Shown here piece by piece: positions 1 to 9,508 of a DNA stretch of 64,000 bases. Numbering within the stretch: position 1 is the stretch's first letter; each line of letters starts with the position of its first letter. The stretch is from assembly GCF_001642735.1 (NCBI RefSeq), contig NZ_LWHM01000008.1:1-64000 (forward strand). The letters run 5' to 3'. Under the pieces are notes generated by a model. The model searched no databases. It was not told where the DNA came from and saw only the letters and a list, made by a program, of their open reading frames with translations. The stretch is from Pseudohongiella nitratireducens. Lineage in GTDB: Bacteria > Pseudomonadota > Gammaproteobacteria > Pseudomonadales > Pseudohongiellaceae. The position numbers and the translations under genes are program-made.

Positions 1-790
1 GTCCTCGTTTTATCGGGTGCTCAAAGAAAAAGGACAGCTACACCACAGAGGCAAGGCACATGCGCCGCAACGTAAAACGGCACTGAGCACACATATTGCC
101 AGAGCGCCGTGCCAGGTGTGGGTTTGGGATATAACCTATCTCGCCTCCCAGGTCCGTGGTCAGTTTTTCTACTTGTACATGTTCATGGACGTGTACAGCC
201 GGAAAATCGTTGGCTACGAGGTGTATGAGGTGGAATGCGGTGAGCATGCGGCAGCACTATTGCAGCGCTCACTTTTAAGTGAGCAGTGCTTTAACACGCC
301 GCTGGTTCTGCACTCCGACAATGGTTCGCCAATGAAGTCTCAGACACTGAAAATAAAACTGGAAGAGCTAGGCGTGATGCCATCGTACAGCCGGCCGCGA
401 GTGAGCAACGACAATGCTTATGCAGAGTCGGTGTTCCGAACATTGAAATACCGACCACAGTGGCCGTCAAACGGGTTTGTGGATCTGACAGCAGCCAGGC
501 AATGGGTTGAACGGTTTATCTACTGGTACAACCATGAACACAAGCACAGCAAGATCCGGTTTGTGACACCGCAGCAGCGGCACAGTGGTCAGGATCAGAC
601 GATACTGAACAATCGTAAAGAGATCCTGGAGCGAGCAAAACTGAATACGCCGTCACGTTGGGGTAGTCGACCAACCAGGAACTGTACGCCGGTCGGAGCA
701 GTGTGTTTGAATCCGGAAAGAGACGATCAGATTATCAGTGCGGAGAAACAGGCCGCGTGAAGAAAAAGGTGTCAACTATCTTGAAAAACA
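1..790 (+). mobile_element. IS3-family element, 3' part (cut by window start)
   Basis: The window opens inside an IS3-family transposase gene, and the element ends shortly after its stop codon. The terminal stretch at about 769-790 reads, on the opposite strand, TGTTTTTCAAGATAGTTGAC. This resembles the end of the IS at 56009-57653 (TGTTTGTCAGCATAGTTGTC), so the two belong to one group of related but non-identical elements. The left end and any target duplication lie outside the window. Confidence 0.8.
2..760 (+). CDS. IS3-family transposase OrfB, C-terminal part (5' truncated by window)
   Basis: Integrase-core (rve) DDE transposase that cuts and joins the ends of its own IS. The frame is open from base 2 and begins SSFYRVLKEKG, so the true start is upstream. 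The three acidic residues of the DDE triad sit in VWVWDITYL, LHSDNGSPMK and DNAYAESVFRTLKYRP. Its sequence is clearly related to the OrfB at 56039-57091, sharing SYSRPRVSNDNAYAES and WYNHEHKHS. It precedes the defence island and may mark its left border. IS group is not assigned because only the OrfB end is visible. Confidence 0.88.
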   Translation, partial: SSFYRVLKEKGQLHHRGKAHAPQRKTALSTHIARAPCQVWVWDITYLASQVRGQFFYLYMFMDVYSRKIVGYEVYEVECGEHAAALLQRSLLSEQCFNTPLVLHSDNGSPMKSQTLKIKLEELGVMPSYSRPRVSNDNAYAESVFRTLKYRPQWPSNGFVDLTAARQWVERFIYWYNHEHKHSKIRFVTPQQRHSGQDQTILNNRKEILERAKLNTPSRWGSRPTRNCTPVGAVCLNPERDDQIISAEKQAA

Positions 791-793
791 CCG

Positions 794-875
794 CCGCCAG
801 GGCGACCCCGTGAGGGGTGAGGCCCAGGGCAAATTTTTGCTCCTGCAAAATTTGCATTTCCGCCATCCCTGGCGG
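794..875. repeat. Nested palindromic intergenic element
   Basis: The outer arms CCGCCAGGG (794-802) and CCCTGGCGG (867-875) are perfect reverse complements. They enclose two further perfect hairpins: ACCCC (805-809) with GGGGT (814-818), and GCAAATTTT (829-837) with AAAATTTGC (847-855). The whole can fold as a multibranched, cloverleaf-like structure. There is no T-run, so it does not look like a simple intrinsic terminator. It lies just outside the IS end and may be a REP-like or miniature mobile element. No second copy was seen in the window. The remaining stretch to hsdR (876-1146) shows no gene. Confidence 0.6.
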
Positions 876-1146
876 TCAGATGGGCCGAATCATCCCGCGA
901 ATTGAGTTTAAAATATCGATTAAGTTATGGGCTGTGAAAGGCATGGGGTTTTTTGTTTGTCTAATGATCTAGTGGCTGCGAGACAAGACGTCGGCACTTT
1001 CAGGCGGCCTTTAGTGACTGATTTTACAGTATGAGGCCACTAAATAGAGTGTCATGGAAATTGCTGGTATATTGCTCAATCATGCTTAGTGCCAGATTTC
1101 ACCAGGAAAATTGGCTCTGATTTCTAGATTGGCTGGATAGAGCGCC

Positions 1147-3591
1147 ATGGACAAAAAGCAGTTTTCAGAAACGGATATCATCAGCAAGTTTATTCTGCCC
1201 GCCGTGGAAGACGCCGGGTGGGACAAAATGACGCAAATCCGCCAAGAGGTGAAGCTGCGCGATGGCAAGGTGATTGTGCGCGGCCAGATGGGCATGCGCA
1301 AGACTGTTAAGGCCGCTGATATTGCCCTGTACCACAAGCCCAATTTTCCCCTGGCAGTGATTGAGGCAAAGGCCAATAAGCACGAGGTGGGGAAGGGCAT
1401 GCAACAGGGACTGGATTATGCCCGTCTGCTGGACGTTCCCTTTGTGTTTGCCAGCAATGGCGATGGTTTTATCTTTCACGACAAAACCAACCCCGACGCA
1501 CTTGAGATTGAAATCAGCTTGCAAGATTTCCCAAGCCCAGAGACCCTATGGCACAAGTTCTGCGCCTATAAGGGTTATACCGACGCTCAGCTGCCGATTA
1601 TCCAGCAGCCCTACTATGACGACGGCAGTGGCAAATCGCCGCGGTACTATCAATTACAGGCCATTAACAAAACCATTGAGGCCGTCAGCAGCGGACAAGA
1701 TCGTGTGCTGCTGGTGATGGCCACCGGCACCGGTAAAACCTACACCGCCTTTCAAATTATCTGGCGGTTGTGGAAGGCGCGACAGAAAAAGCGCATCCTG
1801 TTCCTGGCCGATCGCAATGTACTGGTGGATCAAACCCGCATTAACGACTTTCAGCCGTTCGGCGAAGCCATGACCAAAATCACCAAGCGCACGGTTGATC
1901 CGGCCTACGAGGTGCATCTGGCCCTCTATCAAGCTTTAACCGGCCCTGAAGAACATCAAAAAGCCTACAAGCAGGTCGATCCGGATTTTTTCGATTTGAT
2001 TGTCATTGACGAGTGCCACCGCGGCTCCGCCGCCGAAGACAGTGCCTGGCGAGAAATACTGGAATACTTCAGCGCTGCTACTCAAATCGGTTTAACGGCC
2101 ACACCCAAAGAAACCGAAGCTGTCTCCAACACCGACTACTTTGGCGATCCGGTATACACATACTCGCTCAAAGAGGGCATTGAAGACGGCTTTCTCGCCC
2201 CCTACAAAGTCGTGCGCGTGGATATAGACATCGACGTAGAAGGCTGGCGCCCCACCAAAGGCCAAACCGACAAACAGGGCGAGGTGATTAAAGACCGCAT
2301 TTACAACCAAAAAGACTTTGATCGCACCATGGTCATCGACGAGCGCACCGAACTGGTAGCCGAAACCATCACCAACTACCTCAAGCGCACCGACCCCATG
2401 GCCAAAACCATTGTCTTTTGTAACGACATTGACCATGCAGAACGCATGCGCCGGGCCCTGGTAAACCTAAGTCCGGAGCAAGTTGCCAAAGACGACAAAT
2501 ACGTGATGAAAATCACCGGTGACGATGCCACCGGCAAGGCCCAGTTGGATAATTTTATCAACCCCAAGAAAGCCTACCCGGTCATCGCCACTACCTCCGA
2601 GCTGATGACCACCGGGGTGGACGCCAAAACCTGCAAACTGGTGGTGCTGGATCAGAACATCCAGTCCATGACGAAATTCAAACAAATTATCGGTCGCGGC
2701 ACCCGCATTGACGACCGATACAACAAGCTCTGGTTTACCATCCTCGACTTTAAAAAAGCCACCGAGCTATTTGCCGACGAACGCTTTGACGGTGTGCCCG
2801 AGAAAATACTGGTCACGAATCCCGACGAAATTAACGACCCGGATAACACCGACATTGAAGATGCCTTAAACGACCCAACCAACCTCAATGAGGACGATTA
2901 CCCGGCAGACGAGACCGGTAATACAGGCGAAATCAGTGAAGGCGAGTGGCCAGACTACGGCGCAGACCAGACTGTTGTAGGTGGCCCCATTGAGGACGGG
3001 GAAGGCAGCGAATATATTAAATACCACGTCTCCGGCGTCACCGTTAAAAAGCTGGATGAACGTGTGCAGTATTACGATGCCGACGGCAAGCTGGTTACCG
3101 AATCGTTCAAAGATTACACCCGTAAAGCCGTGCAGCAGCAGTTTGCCTCGCTGGATGAATTCATCAATAAATGGAACACTGCCGACCGCAAGCAGGCGGT
3201 CATGGATGAATTGGCCGAACAGGGTGTTATTTGGGAGGCGCTGCGCGAGGACGTAGGCCGCGACCTGGATGCCTTTGACCTGATCTGTCACGTCGCATTC
3301 GACCAGCCACCATTAACCCGACAAGAGCGGGCCAATAACGTTAAAAAACGTAACTACTTTGGCCAATACTCTGGCACCGCTCGCGCCGTGCTAGAGGCCC
3401 TGCTGGAAAAATACGCCGATGCCGGTATCCCCGAAATCGAGAGCATGAATGTGCTGAAAGTCCAGCCTATCAACCAATACGGCTCGCCGCTGGAAATCGT
3501 GAAGCAAGGCTTTGGCGGCAAACCCAAATACCAAGAGGCTGTCGCCGACCTGGAGCGCCAGCTCTATCAAGACGACAACAAAAGCGCCTAA
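1147..3591 (+). CDS. hsdR: Type I restriction enzyme, R (restriction/translocase) subunit
   Basis: Motor and nuclease subunit of a type I restriction-modification complex; it translocates DNA with ATP and cuts unmethylated foreign DNA. The N-terminal nuclease motif is visible as Asp58 in AADIALYHK and Glu73-x-Lys75 in VIEAKA. A superfamily 2 helicase follows, with Walker A MATGTGKT (about residue 190), DECHRG (about 288) and LTATP (about 318), then a helicase C domain with IIGRGTRID. The C-terminal part resembles the EcoEI-type R C-terminal domain. At 814 residues it fits the shorter EcoEI-like R subunits rather than the roughly 1,000-residue EcoR124 or EcoKI types. It starts the operon hsdR-hsdM-hsdS-darT-darG, all on one strand. 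No frameshift or missing motif was seen. Confidence 0.93.
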   Translation: MDKKQFSETDIISKFILPAVEDAGWDKMTQIRQEVKLRDGKVIVRGQMGMRKTVKAADIALYHKPNFPLAVIEAKANKHEVGKGMQQGLDYARLLDVPFVFASNGDGFIFHDKTNPDALEIEISLQDFPSPETLWHKFCAYKGYTDAQLPIIQQPYYDDGSGKSPRYYQLQAINKTIEAVSSGQDRVLLVMATGTGKTYTAFQIIWRLWKARQKKRILFLADRNVLVDQTRINDFQPFGEAMTKITKRTVDPAYEVHLALYQALTGPEEHQKAYKQVDPDFFDLIVIDECHRGSAAEDSAWREILEYFSAATQIGLTATPKETEAVSNTDYFGDPVYTYSLKEGIEDGFLAPYKVVRVDIDIDVEGWRPTKGQTDKQGEVIKDRIYNQKDFDRTMVIDERTELVAETITNYLKRTDPMAKTIVFCNDIDHAERMRRALVNLSPEQVAKDDKYVMKITGDDATGKAQLDNFINPKKAYPVIATTSELMTTGVDAKTCKLVVLDQNIQSMTKFKQIIGRGTRIDDRYNKLWFTILDFKKATELFADERFDGVPEKILVTNPDEINDPDNTDIEDALNDPTNLNEDDYPADETGNTGEISEGEWPDYGADQTVVGGPIEDGEGSEYIKYHVSGVTVKKLDERVQYYDADGKLVTESFKDYTRKAVQQQFASLDEFINKWNTADRKQAVMDELAEQGVIWEALREDVGRDLDAFDLICHVAFDQPPLTRQERANNVKKRNYFGQYSGTARAVLEALLEKYADAGIPEIESMNVLKVQPINQYGSPLEIVKQGFGGKPKYQEAVADLERQLYQDDNKSA

Positions 3592-3665
3592 TAAACTATT
3601 TGAAATAACTATGAGAGTGACCGTTGCCACAAACGTTGGCATCGACCCCATACTAAGAGAATGTT

Positions 3666-5150
3666 ATGTCCATCAGTACCGTTATCAAATCCATCCAAGA
3701 CATTATGCGTAAAGACGCCGGCGTCGATGGCGACGCCCAGCGCCTGGGCCAGCTTAGCTGGTTGCTGTTTTTAAAAATCTTCGACGCGCAAGAAGAACAG
3801 TTAGAGCTAGAGCAAGATGACTACCGCGAACCCATTCCTACCAAGTACCTCTGGCGCGATTGGGCGGCCGACGAGCAGGGCATTACCGGCGACCGGCTAC
3901 TGGAGTTCGTCAACGACGACTTATTCCCAGCGCTGAAAAATTATTCGGCCAATATTCAAACCAACCCCCGTGGCTTTATCGTGCGCGAAGCCTTTAGCGA
4001 TGCCTACAACTACATGAAAAATGGCACGCTCTTGCGCCAGGTGATCAACAAGCTCAACGAAGTGGATTTTACCAACTCCAACGAGCGCCACCTGTTTGGT
4101 GATATTTACGAGCAAATCCTTAAAGACCTACAAAGCGCGGGCAACGCCGGTGAGTTCTACACCCCGCGCGCCGTTACGCGCTTTATTGTCGAAATGGTCG
4201 ACCCGCAGCTGGGCGAGGCGGTATTTGACCCGGCCTGTGGCACCGGCGGCTTTTTGGCTTGCGCCACCGACCATATTCGCACTCACTACCAAAAAACCAC
4301 GCAAGACTACCAAACCCTGCAAGGCCAAATTGCCGGGGTGGAGAAAAAGCAGCTGCCGCACCTGCTGTGTACCACCAATATGCTCTTGCACGGCATCGAG
4401 GTGCCGTCCAATATTCGCCACGCCAACACCCTCAATCAGCCGCTGTCCAACTGGGATGCCGACAAGGATGTGGTCATCACCAACCCGCCCTTTGGCGGTA
4501 TGGAAGAAGACGGCATCGAGAAAAACTTCCCCGCCGAAATGCAAACCCGCGAAACCGCCGATTTGTTCCTGCAACTGATTATCGAGGTATTAAAGGATGG
4601 TGGCCGCGCCGCCGTGGTACTGCCCGACGGCACCCTGTTTGGCGAGGGCGTAAAAACCAAAATCAAAGAGCAACTGCTTAAAGAGTGCAATCTGCACACC
4701 GTCGTGCGCCTGCCCAACTCGGTATTCGCCCCCTACACCAGCATTAAAACCAACATATTGTTTTTTGATAAAGGTCAGCCTACCGAGCACGTCTGGTACT
4801 ACGAAGTCCCCCTGCCCGAGGGCGTAAAAGCCTTTAACAAAACCAAACCCATGCAGCTGGAGCATTTTAGCGCGTGTCGGCAGTGGTGGGGCAAACGAGC
4901 AGACGGCTTTAAGGCCCGCGAAGAAAACCGCTGGGCCTGGAAAGTCAGCATCGACGAGATCAAACAGCGCAATTACAACCTCGATATTAAAAACCCCCAT
5001 GTCGAGGAACAAATCGTGCACGACCCAGATCAGGTGCTGGCCCAATACGCCGAGCAGCAGCAAGAGATACAAGCCCTGCGCGATCAACTAAAAACCATTC
5101 TGGCCGACGCCCTTACCGGTGCGGGCAGCACGGGGGCCAACAACGTATGA
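3666..5150 (+). CDS. hsdM: Type I restriction-modification DNA methyltransferase, M subunit
   Basis: N6-adenine methyltransferase subunit that, with HsdS, modifies host DNA and forms the core of the restriction complex. It has an N-terminal helical HsdM domain, the AdoMet-binding motif FDPACGTGGF (about residues 187-196) and the catalytic NPPF motif (about 273-276) typical of N6-adenine enzymes. Its 494 residues are normal for the family. It follows hsdR by 74 bp with an AAGAGA ribosome-binding sequence, and its last bases overlap the hsdS start (ATGA), indicating translational coupling. All key motifs are present, so it looks functional. Confidence 0.95.
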   Translation: MSISTVIKSIQDIMRKDAGVDGDAQRLGQLSWLLFLKIFDAQEEQLELEQDDYREPIPTKYLWRDWAADEQGITGDRLLEFVNDDLFPALKNYSANIQTNPRGFIVREAFSDAYNYMKNGTLLRQVINKLNEVDFTNSNERHLFGDIYEQILKDLQSAGNAGEFYTPRAVTRFIVEMVDPQLGEAVFDPACGTGGFLACATDHIRTHYQKTTQDYQTLQGQIAGVEKKQLPHLLCTTNMLLHGIEVPSNIRHANTLNQPLSNWDADKDVVITNPPFGGMEEDGIEKNFPAEMQTRETADLFLQLIIEVLKDGGRAAVVLPDGTLFGEGVKTKIKEQLLKECNLHTVVRLPNSVFAPYTSIKTNILFFDKGQPTEHVWYYEVPLPEGVKAFNKTKPMQLEHFSACRQWWGKRADGFKAREENRWAWKVSIDEIKQRNYNLDIKNPHVEEQIVHDPDQVLAQYAEQQQEIQALRDQLKTILADALTGAGSTGANNV

Positions 5151-7051
5151 GCAGCAACAATACCGTTCAAGAGGCAAGCGCTGCTTATTTAGCCCAGCAA
5201 AGCGATGAAGTAACAAACACTCATGCGAACAGCGCCCAAACCCTAATCACCCAGCACTTAGACTTATGGAGCAGCGCCATAACTGCCAAACAAACTACTG
5301 GGCGTGGCAGCAGTAAAAAAATTGGGTTATACGGCGTTAAAAAACTGCGAGAGCTGATTTTGGAGTTGGCGGTGCGCGGGAAGTTGGTGCCGCAAGATCC
5401 GAATGATGAGCCGGCGAGTGATTTGTTAAAGCGTATTGCCGCCGAGAAGACGCGGCTAGTTGCTGACAAGAAAATCAAGAAGCCTAAGAAGCTCGCGGAG
5501 ATTACTAATGCGGAAGAGCCGTTTGAATTGCCTTTGGGGTGGGAGTGGGTAAGGCTTCAAGAAATCACTGCTTACATTCAGCGTGGTAAAGGTCCCAAAT
5601 ATTCTGATTTTGGCACTGTAAGAGTGGTGTCTCAAAAATGTGTTCAATGGTCGGGTTTCGACCTTGATCCGGCTCGCTATGTAGATGATGACAGTCTTGA
5701 GCAGTATCAAGAAGAGCGCTTTCTACAAGAGAATGATTTGCTCTGGAACTCTACCGGGACGGGAACTGTTGGGCGCATCACAGACATCAGAGGCTTCAGA
5801 AGAGGCGAGTTAGTTGCAGATTCACATGTAACAGTTATCAGACCACTGTCAATTGCAGGGCAATTTCTAAAGGCATATATATCTGCGCCAGGAATTCAAA
5901 GTCGTATAGAGCCAAGTCATGAAAATGCATTGGTTTCTGGTTCAACAAAGCAGGTCGAATTAAATACAAGCTCAGTAATTCAGTTAGAAATACCAGTGCC
6001 ACCAATTGAGGAACAACACCGCATAGTCGCCAAAGTCGATGAGCTAATGACCCTCTGCGACCAGCTGGAAAACCAAACCGAACAAAGCCTGGACGCACAC
6101 GCCACCTTGGCCGACACATTGCTGGACGCACTCACCCAGGCCCAAAGCCACACCGAGCTAATGGAAAACTGGCAGTGTCTAGAGCAAAACTGGGACATCC
6201 TCTTCCCCAGCACCATCGCAGGCCTCTGCGCCATCGACAAACTCAAACAAACCATCCTGCAACTGGCCGTTATGGGTAAGCTCGTTCCACAAGACCCGAA
6301 TGACGAGCCCGCCAGCGAACTACTAAAACGTATCGCCGCCGAAAAAGCGCAGTTGGTGAAAGATAAAAAAATCAAAAAACAAAAGCCTCTGCCGCCCATC
6401 ACTGACGAAGAAAAGCCTTTTGAACTGCCGGAGGGGTGGTGTACTGTGAGATTTGCGGACTTATGCCAGGAAGTCGCGACAGGTCCTTTTGGTTCGATGA
6501 TCAGTAAAAGTGAGTACGTAGGTGGTGGTGTACCGCTTATCAACCCCTCGCATATGATTGAGGGCAAGGTTGTCGAAGACCTTCAGGTTTCGGTGAGTCA
6601 TATTAAAGCTAAGGAGTTGGCCTCATACAAAGTGTATGAGAATGATGTTGTGATGGCGAGGCGTGGCGAGATGGGACGCTGTGCGGTGATATCAGATCGA
6701 GAAAACGAATGGCTTTGTGGCACAGGGAGCTTTGTTCTGAGATTCAAGGTCGAGGTTTCTAGGCCATATATACTATTGTTGTTTAAAACTCGATATGCAG
6801 TTGAGTATCTTGGCGGTCAATCCATAGGGACTACGATGACCAATCTAAATCATGGAATTCTTAACCGTATGCCAGTACCTCTCCCGCCCCTCGAAACACA
6901 AAAACGCATAGTCACCAAAGTCGAAGAACTCTCCACCCTCTGCGACCAACTCAAACAACGCCTACAAACCGCCCAGCAAACCCAGCAACACTTTACCGAT
7001 GCGGTGGTGGCGGGGGCTTTGGCAAGCAATACGGACGCGAGCGAGGCCTGA
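5147..7051 (+). CDS. hsdS: Type I restriction-modification specificity subunit
   Basis: DNA-recognition subunit that sets the target sequence of the HsdRMS complex. At 634 residues it is longer than most HsdS proteins (about 400-450) because of extra N-terminal and linker sequence. Two target recognition domains are visible, about residues 135-290 and 430-595, each ending in a conserved helical segment (IPVPPIEEQHRIVAKVDEL and PLPPLETQKRIVTKVEEL). Each is preceded by a near-identical segment containing GKLVPQDPNDEPAS and LLKRIAAEK (about residues 78-115 and 375-412). The recognition domains are visibly more AT-rich than the conserved parts, the usual sign of domain shuffling. The start overlaps the hsdM stop. 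Confidence 0.93.
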   Translation: MSSNNTVQEASAAYLAQQSDEVTNTHANSAQTLITQHLDLWSSAITAKQTTGRGSSKKIGLYGVKKLRELILELAVRGKLVPQDPNDEPASDLLKRIAAEKTRLVADKKIKKPKKLAEITNAEEPFELPLGWEWVRLQEITAYIQRGKGPKYSDFGTVRVVSQKCVQWSGFDLDPARYVDDDSLEQYQEERFLQENDLLWNSTGTGTVGRITDIRGFRRGELVADSHVTVIRPLSIAGQFLKAYISAPGIQSRIEPSHENALVSGSTKQVELNTSSVIQLEIPVPPIEEQHRIVAKVDELMTLCDQLENQTEQSLDAHATLADTLLDALTQAQSHTELMENWQCLEQNWDILFPSTIAGLCAIDKLKQTILQLAVMGKLVPQDPNDEPASELLKRIAAEKAQLVKDKKIKKQKPLPPITDEEKPFELPEGWCTVRFADLCQEVATGPFGSMISKSEYVGGGVPLINPSHMIEGKVVEDLQVSVSHIKAKELASYKVYENDVVMARRGEMGRCAVISDRENEWLCGTGSFVLRFKVEVSRPYILLLFKTRYAVEYLGGQSIGTTMTNLNHGILNRMPVPLPPLETQKRIVTKVEELSTLCDQLKQRLQTAQQTQQHFTDAVVAGALASNTDASEA

Positions 7052-7054
7052 TTT

Positions 7055-7741
7055 ATGTGCGCGATGCCAATACCTGTGCGTTTGTTTCATATCACATCCA
7101 TTGATAATTTGGCAGCGATTTTTCAGCAGGGTGAATTGGTGTCGAAAACGCGTGGTGAGGCTTTACACCTTGGCTACCACAATATCGCCCATGCCGGGGC
7201 GCAGAGTAAACGCGCGGCCCGCGCAGTTATTGATCCGCCGGGCGGCACCATTCACGACTATGTGCCGTTTTACTTTGCCCCGCGCTCGCCCATGTTAAGT
7301 GCTATACACCACGGGCAGGTGGCAGGTTGCAATTACGGCCAGTCAGATATTGTGCACTTTGAGCTGCTTGTACGGCGGGTGATCGATGAAAATGCCGAGA
7401 TCGTATTTTATGATCGCAATGCGACCAAGGCTTATAGTGTCCCTTATACCGACCCGTATCAGCTAAAAAACGCCATAGCTTGGGACTTACTAACAGAGCC
7501 GCCAACCCTTGACGGCTTTTGCCGGTATTTTCATGACCGCCACGAGCCGGCGAAGTACATGGATCGTTGTGAAAAGCGGCAGGCGGAGTTTTTGGTCAAG
7601 AAAGCCGTGCCTATCGACTGGTTTACACGCATTGGGGTAATGAATGACCATGCTGCCCAGCTAGTGCTGGGCTTAGCTGAAGCGGCTGGGGTGAACGTGA
7701 GCGTCCAGATAATGCCCGAGTGGTACTTTCAAGAACGATAA
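7055..7741 (+). CDS. darT: DarT DNA ADP-ribosyltransferase toxin (DUF4433)
   Basis: Toxin of a DarTG toxin-antitoxin/anti-phage system. Family members attach ADP-ribose from NAD+ to single-stranded DNA bases and block replication. Family signatures are visible: FHIT with His12 near the N terminus, FYFAPRSPML with the NAD-contacting Arg77, and RQAEFLVKKAVPIDW with Glu178 matching the catalytic glutamate described for DarT. Length (228 residues) is typical. The gene begins only 3 bp after the hsdS stop, so it is probably on the restriction operon transcript, and the antitoxin gene follows after 83 bp. A second ATG three codons in (7064) is an alternative start. Whether it belongs to subtype 1 or 2 was not decided. 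Confidence 0.9.
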   Translation: MCAMPIPVRLFHITSIDNLAAIFQQGELVSKTRGEALHLGYHNIAHAGAQSKRAARAVIDPPGGTIHDYVPFYFAPRSPMLSAIHHGQVAGCNYGQSDIVHFELLVRRVIDENAEIVFYDRNATKAYSVPYTDPYQLKNAIAWDLLTEPPTLDGFCRYFHDRHEPAKYMDRCEKRQAEFLVKKAVPIDWFTRIGVMNDHAAQLVLGLAEAAGVNVSVQIMPEWYFQER

Positions 7742-7824
7742 ACGGTACTCAAAATCACGGCGTTTTCAAGGTACAATGCCTCCCAGGTACCCGCAGGGGG
7801 CTCAATCAAACGTAAAGGTGAATC

Positions 7825-8871
7825 ATGGCAATAGTGACAACCAGTGGAGATCTGCTTAAACAGCACGATGTCGATGCCATTGTTAACACCGTTAACTGCG
7901 TGGGAGTGATGGGTAAAGGCATTGCTCTGCAGTTTAAAAAGAAATGGCCGCAAAATTTCAAGGCCTATGCCGCCGCCTGCAAGGCCGGGCAAGTGAAACC
8001 TGGCAGCATGTTTGTCTATGACTTGGGCGGCTTGGCAACACCGCGGTTTATTATCAACTTTCCCACCAAAGCCCATTGGCGAAATCCGTCAAAACTGGCC
8101 GATATTGAGTCAGGTCTGGCCGATTTGCTCGAGGTGATGCGCGAGCGGGAGATACGTTCCATTGTTATGCCGCCCCTGGGGTGCGGTAATGGCGGGCTGG
8201 ACTGGCGCGACGTTCGCCCACTGATTGAGCGTTACTTTGCCAAGGGCGATATTGAGGTACGACTATTTGAGCCCCAGGAGGGGGCCGCACCGGTAGAACT
8301 TGAGGTGAATACCCCAGCCCCCAAAATGACCCCGGGGCGAGCGGCTATTCTGTCTTTGCTCAAAACCTACCAAGCCCTTGACTATGGGTTATCAAAAATT
8401 GAGGTGCAGAAGTTAGCCTATTTTCTGCAGGAAGCAGGTGAGAACCTGAAATTGAACTTCGTAAAAGACAAGTTCGGCCCCTACGCCGACAACCTGCGCC
8501 ATGCCCTCGATCGCATGGATGGGCATTATATCCACGGTGTGGGGGATGGCGTTGTTGAATCCCAAATAACTCCTGACGATAGCGCCTTAGCCGAGGCCGA
8601 GCGTTACCTACAGACATCAGACTCTGATGTTTTAAGGTATGTCGATCAGGTGGCTGAGTTGATTGATGGTTACGAGTCCCCCTTTGGTATGGAGCTGCTG
8701 GCCAGTGTTCATTGGGTGTCAACACGCGAGGGGGCCGCTAATGCCGATGAGGCGCTTGACAAGGTGCAAGCCTGGAATCCGCGTAAAAAGAAGATAATGC
8801 TGCAGCCCCATGTCAACGCCGCATGGCAGCAGCTAGAAACATTGGGCTGGATTACCGGTCAGCGAACCTAA
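7825..8871 (+). CDS. darG: DarG macrodomain DNA ADP-ribosylglycohydrolase antitoxin
   Basis: Antitoxin partner of DarT. The N-terminal macrodomain (about residues 1-150) removes ADP-ribose from DNA, and the C-terminal half of DarG proteins can also bind the toxin directly. Macrodomain motifs are clear: DAIVNTVNCVGVMGKGIAL with Asn21/Asn24, FIINFPTK with Lys82 in the position of the catalytic lysine reported for DarG, and PPLGCGNGGLDW. The C-terminal region (about 165-348) has IEVQKLAYFLQE and KFGPYADNLRHAL, which recalls DUF4065/SocA-like folds; that likeness is my inference. A good ribosome-binding site (AAAGGTG) precedes the ATG. It ends the defence operon. Confidence 0.9.
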   Translation: MAIVTTSGDLLKQHDVDAIVNTVNCVGVMGKGIALQFKKKWPQNFKAYAAACKAGQVKPGSMFVYDLGGLATPRFIINFPTKAHWRNPSKLADIESGLADLLEVMREREIRSIVMPPLGCGNGGLDWRDVRPLIERYFAKGDIEVRLFEPQEGAAPVELEVNTPAPKMTPGRAAILSLLKTYQALDYGLSKIEVQKLAYFLQEAGENLKLNFVKDKFGPYADNLRHALDRMDGHYIHGVGDGVVESQITPDDSALAEAERYLQTSDSDVLRYVDQVAELIDGYESPFGMELLASVHWVSTREGAANADEALDKVQAWNPRKKKIMLQPHVNAAWQQLETLGWITGQRT

Positions 8872-8959
8872 AAGCCCCTTCCAACTGGTCCAGAAAGCGA
8901 AAAAACTGATGATTCTTCCTGGCTGTAATCATCATCCATCAAATCCTGGAAAGTGTCTA

Positions 8960-9472
8960 ATGCCCAAAACACCAACACCCCAAACCATCCCAGGCCTCCA
9001 GCACCTCCTGGACACTCTGCCCCAAACCGGCCAAATCGACTGGATCGGCCTCCGTCCCGCCCGTGAAGCCCCTATGCAGGTCGTCAATAACGTTCTCGCG
9101 CAACCCGGTACTGGTCTGGTCGGCGACCGTTACGCAGGCAGAAGCCGTGGCAAGCGACAGGTGACATTGATTCAAGCGGAGCATATTCCTGTGATTGCTT
9201 CCTGCGCGCATCTTTCTGAGCTAACACCAGAGATGTTGCGGAGAAATATCGTCGTGTCAGGTATCAACTTACTGGCACTGAAAAACAGGCAGTTCTATGC
9301 CGGTCATGCCTTGCTGGAATACACCGGACCTTGTGACCCATGCAGCAAGATGGAGCGAGACCTTGGGCCGGGAGCTTACAATGCCATGCGAGGCCATGGT
9401 GGGATTACTGCAAGGGTGTTGGCAGAGGGAGAGATTGCGGTAGGTGGGGAAGTAAAGCTGGCGATCAGTTGA
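8960..9472 (+). CDS. MOSC-domain protein
   Basis: MOSC domains bind molybdenum cofactor or carry sulfur on a conserved cysteine. Here the signatures are GDRYAGRSRGKRQVTLIQ, LRRNIVVSGINLLAL and CDPCSKMERDLG, the last holding the conserved cysteines, plus MRGHGGITARVL. The protein is of the short, single-domain type (170 residues). The start at 8960 (MPKTPTP) is preferred for its GGAAAG at suitable spacing; an upstream ATG at 8909 would add 17 residues with a poor ribosome-binding site. The gene is convergent with gltA. Its substrate cannot be told from sequence. Confidence 0.85.
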   Translation: MPKTPTPQTIPGLQHLLDTLPQTGQIDWIGLRPAREAPMQVVNNVLAQPGTGLVGDRYAGRSRGKRQVTLIQAEHIPVIASCAHLSELTPEMLRRNIVVSGINLLALKNRQFYAGHALLEYTGPCDPCSKMERDLGPGAYNAMRGHGGITARVLAEGEIAVGGEVKLAIS

Positions 9473-9491
9473 GTTAACTTTGATCGCCAGC
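9457..9491. terminator. Hairpin between convergent MOSC gene and gltA
   Basis: GCTGGCGATCA (9457-9467) pairs perfectly with TGATCGCCAGC (9481-9491), an 11-bp stem whose left arm includes the last codons of the MOSC gene. A T-rich stretch follows only some bases later, so intrinsic termination is likely but not certain. The position between convergent genes suits a bidirectional terminator. Confidence 0.6.
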
Positions 9492-9508
9492 ATTGCATCT
9501 TTTGGCGA

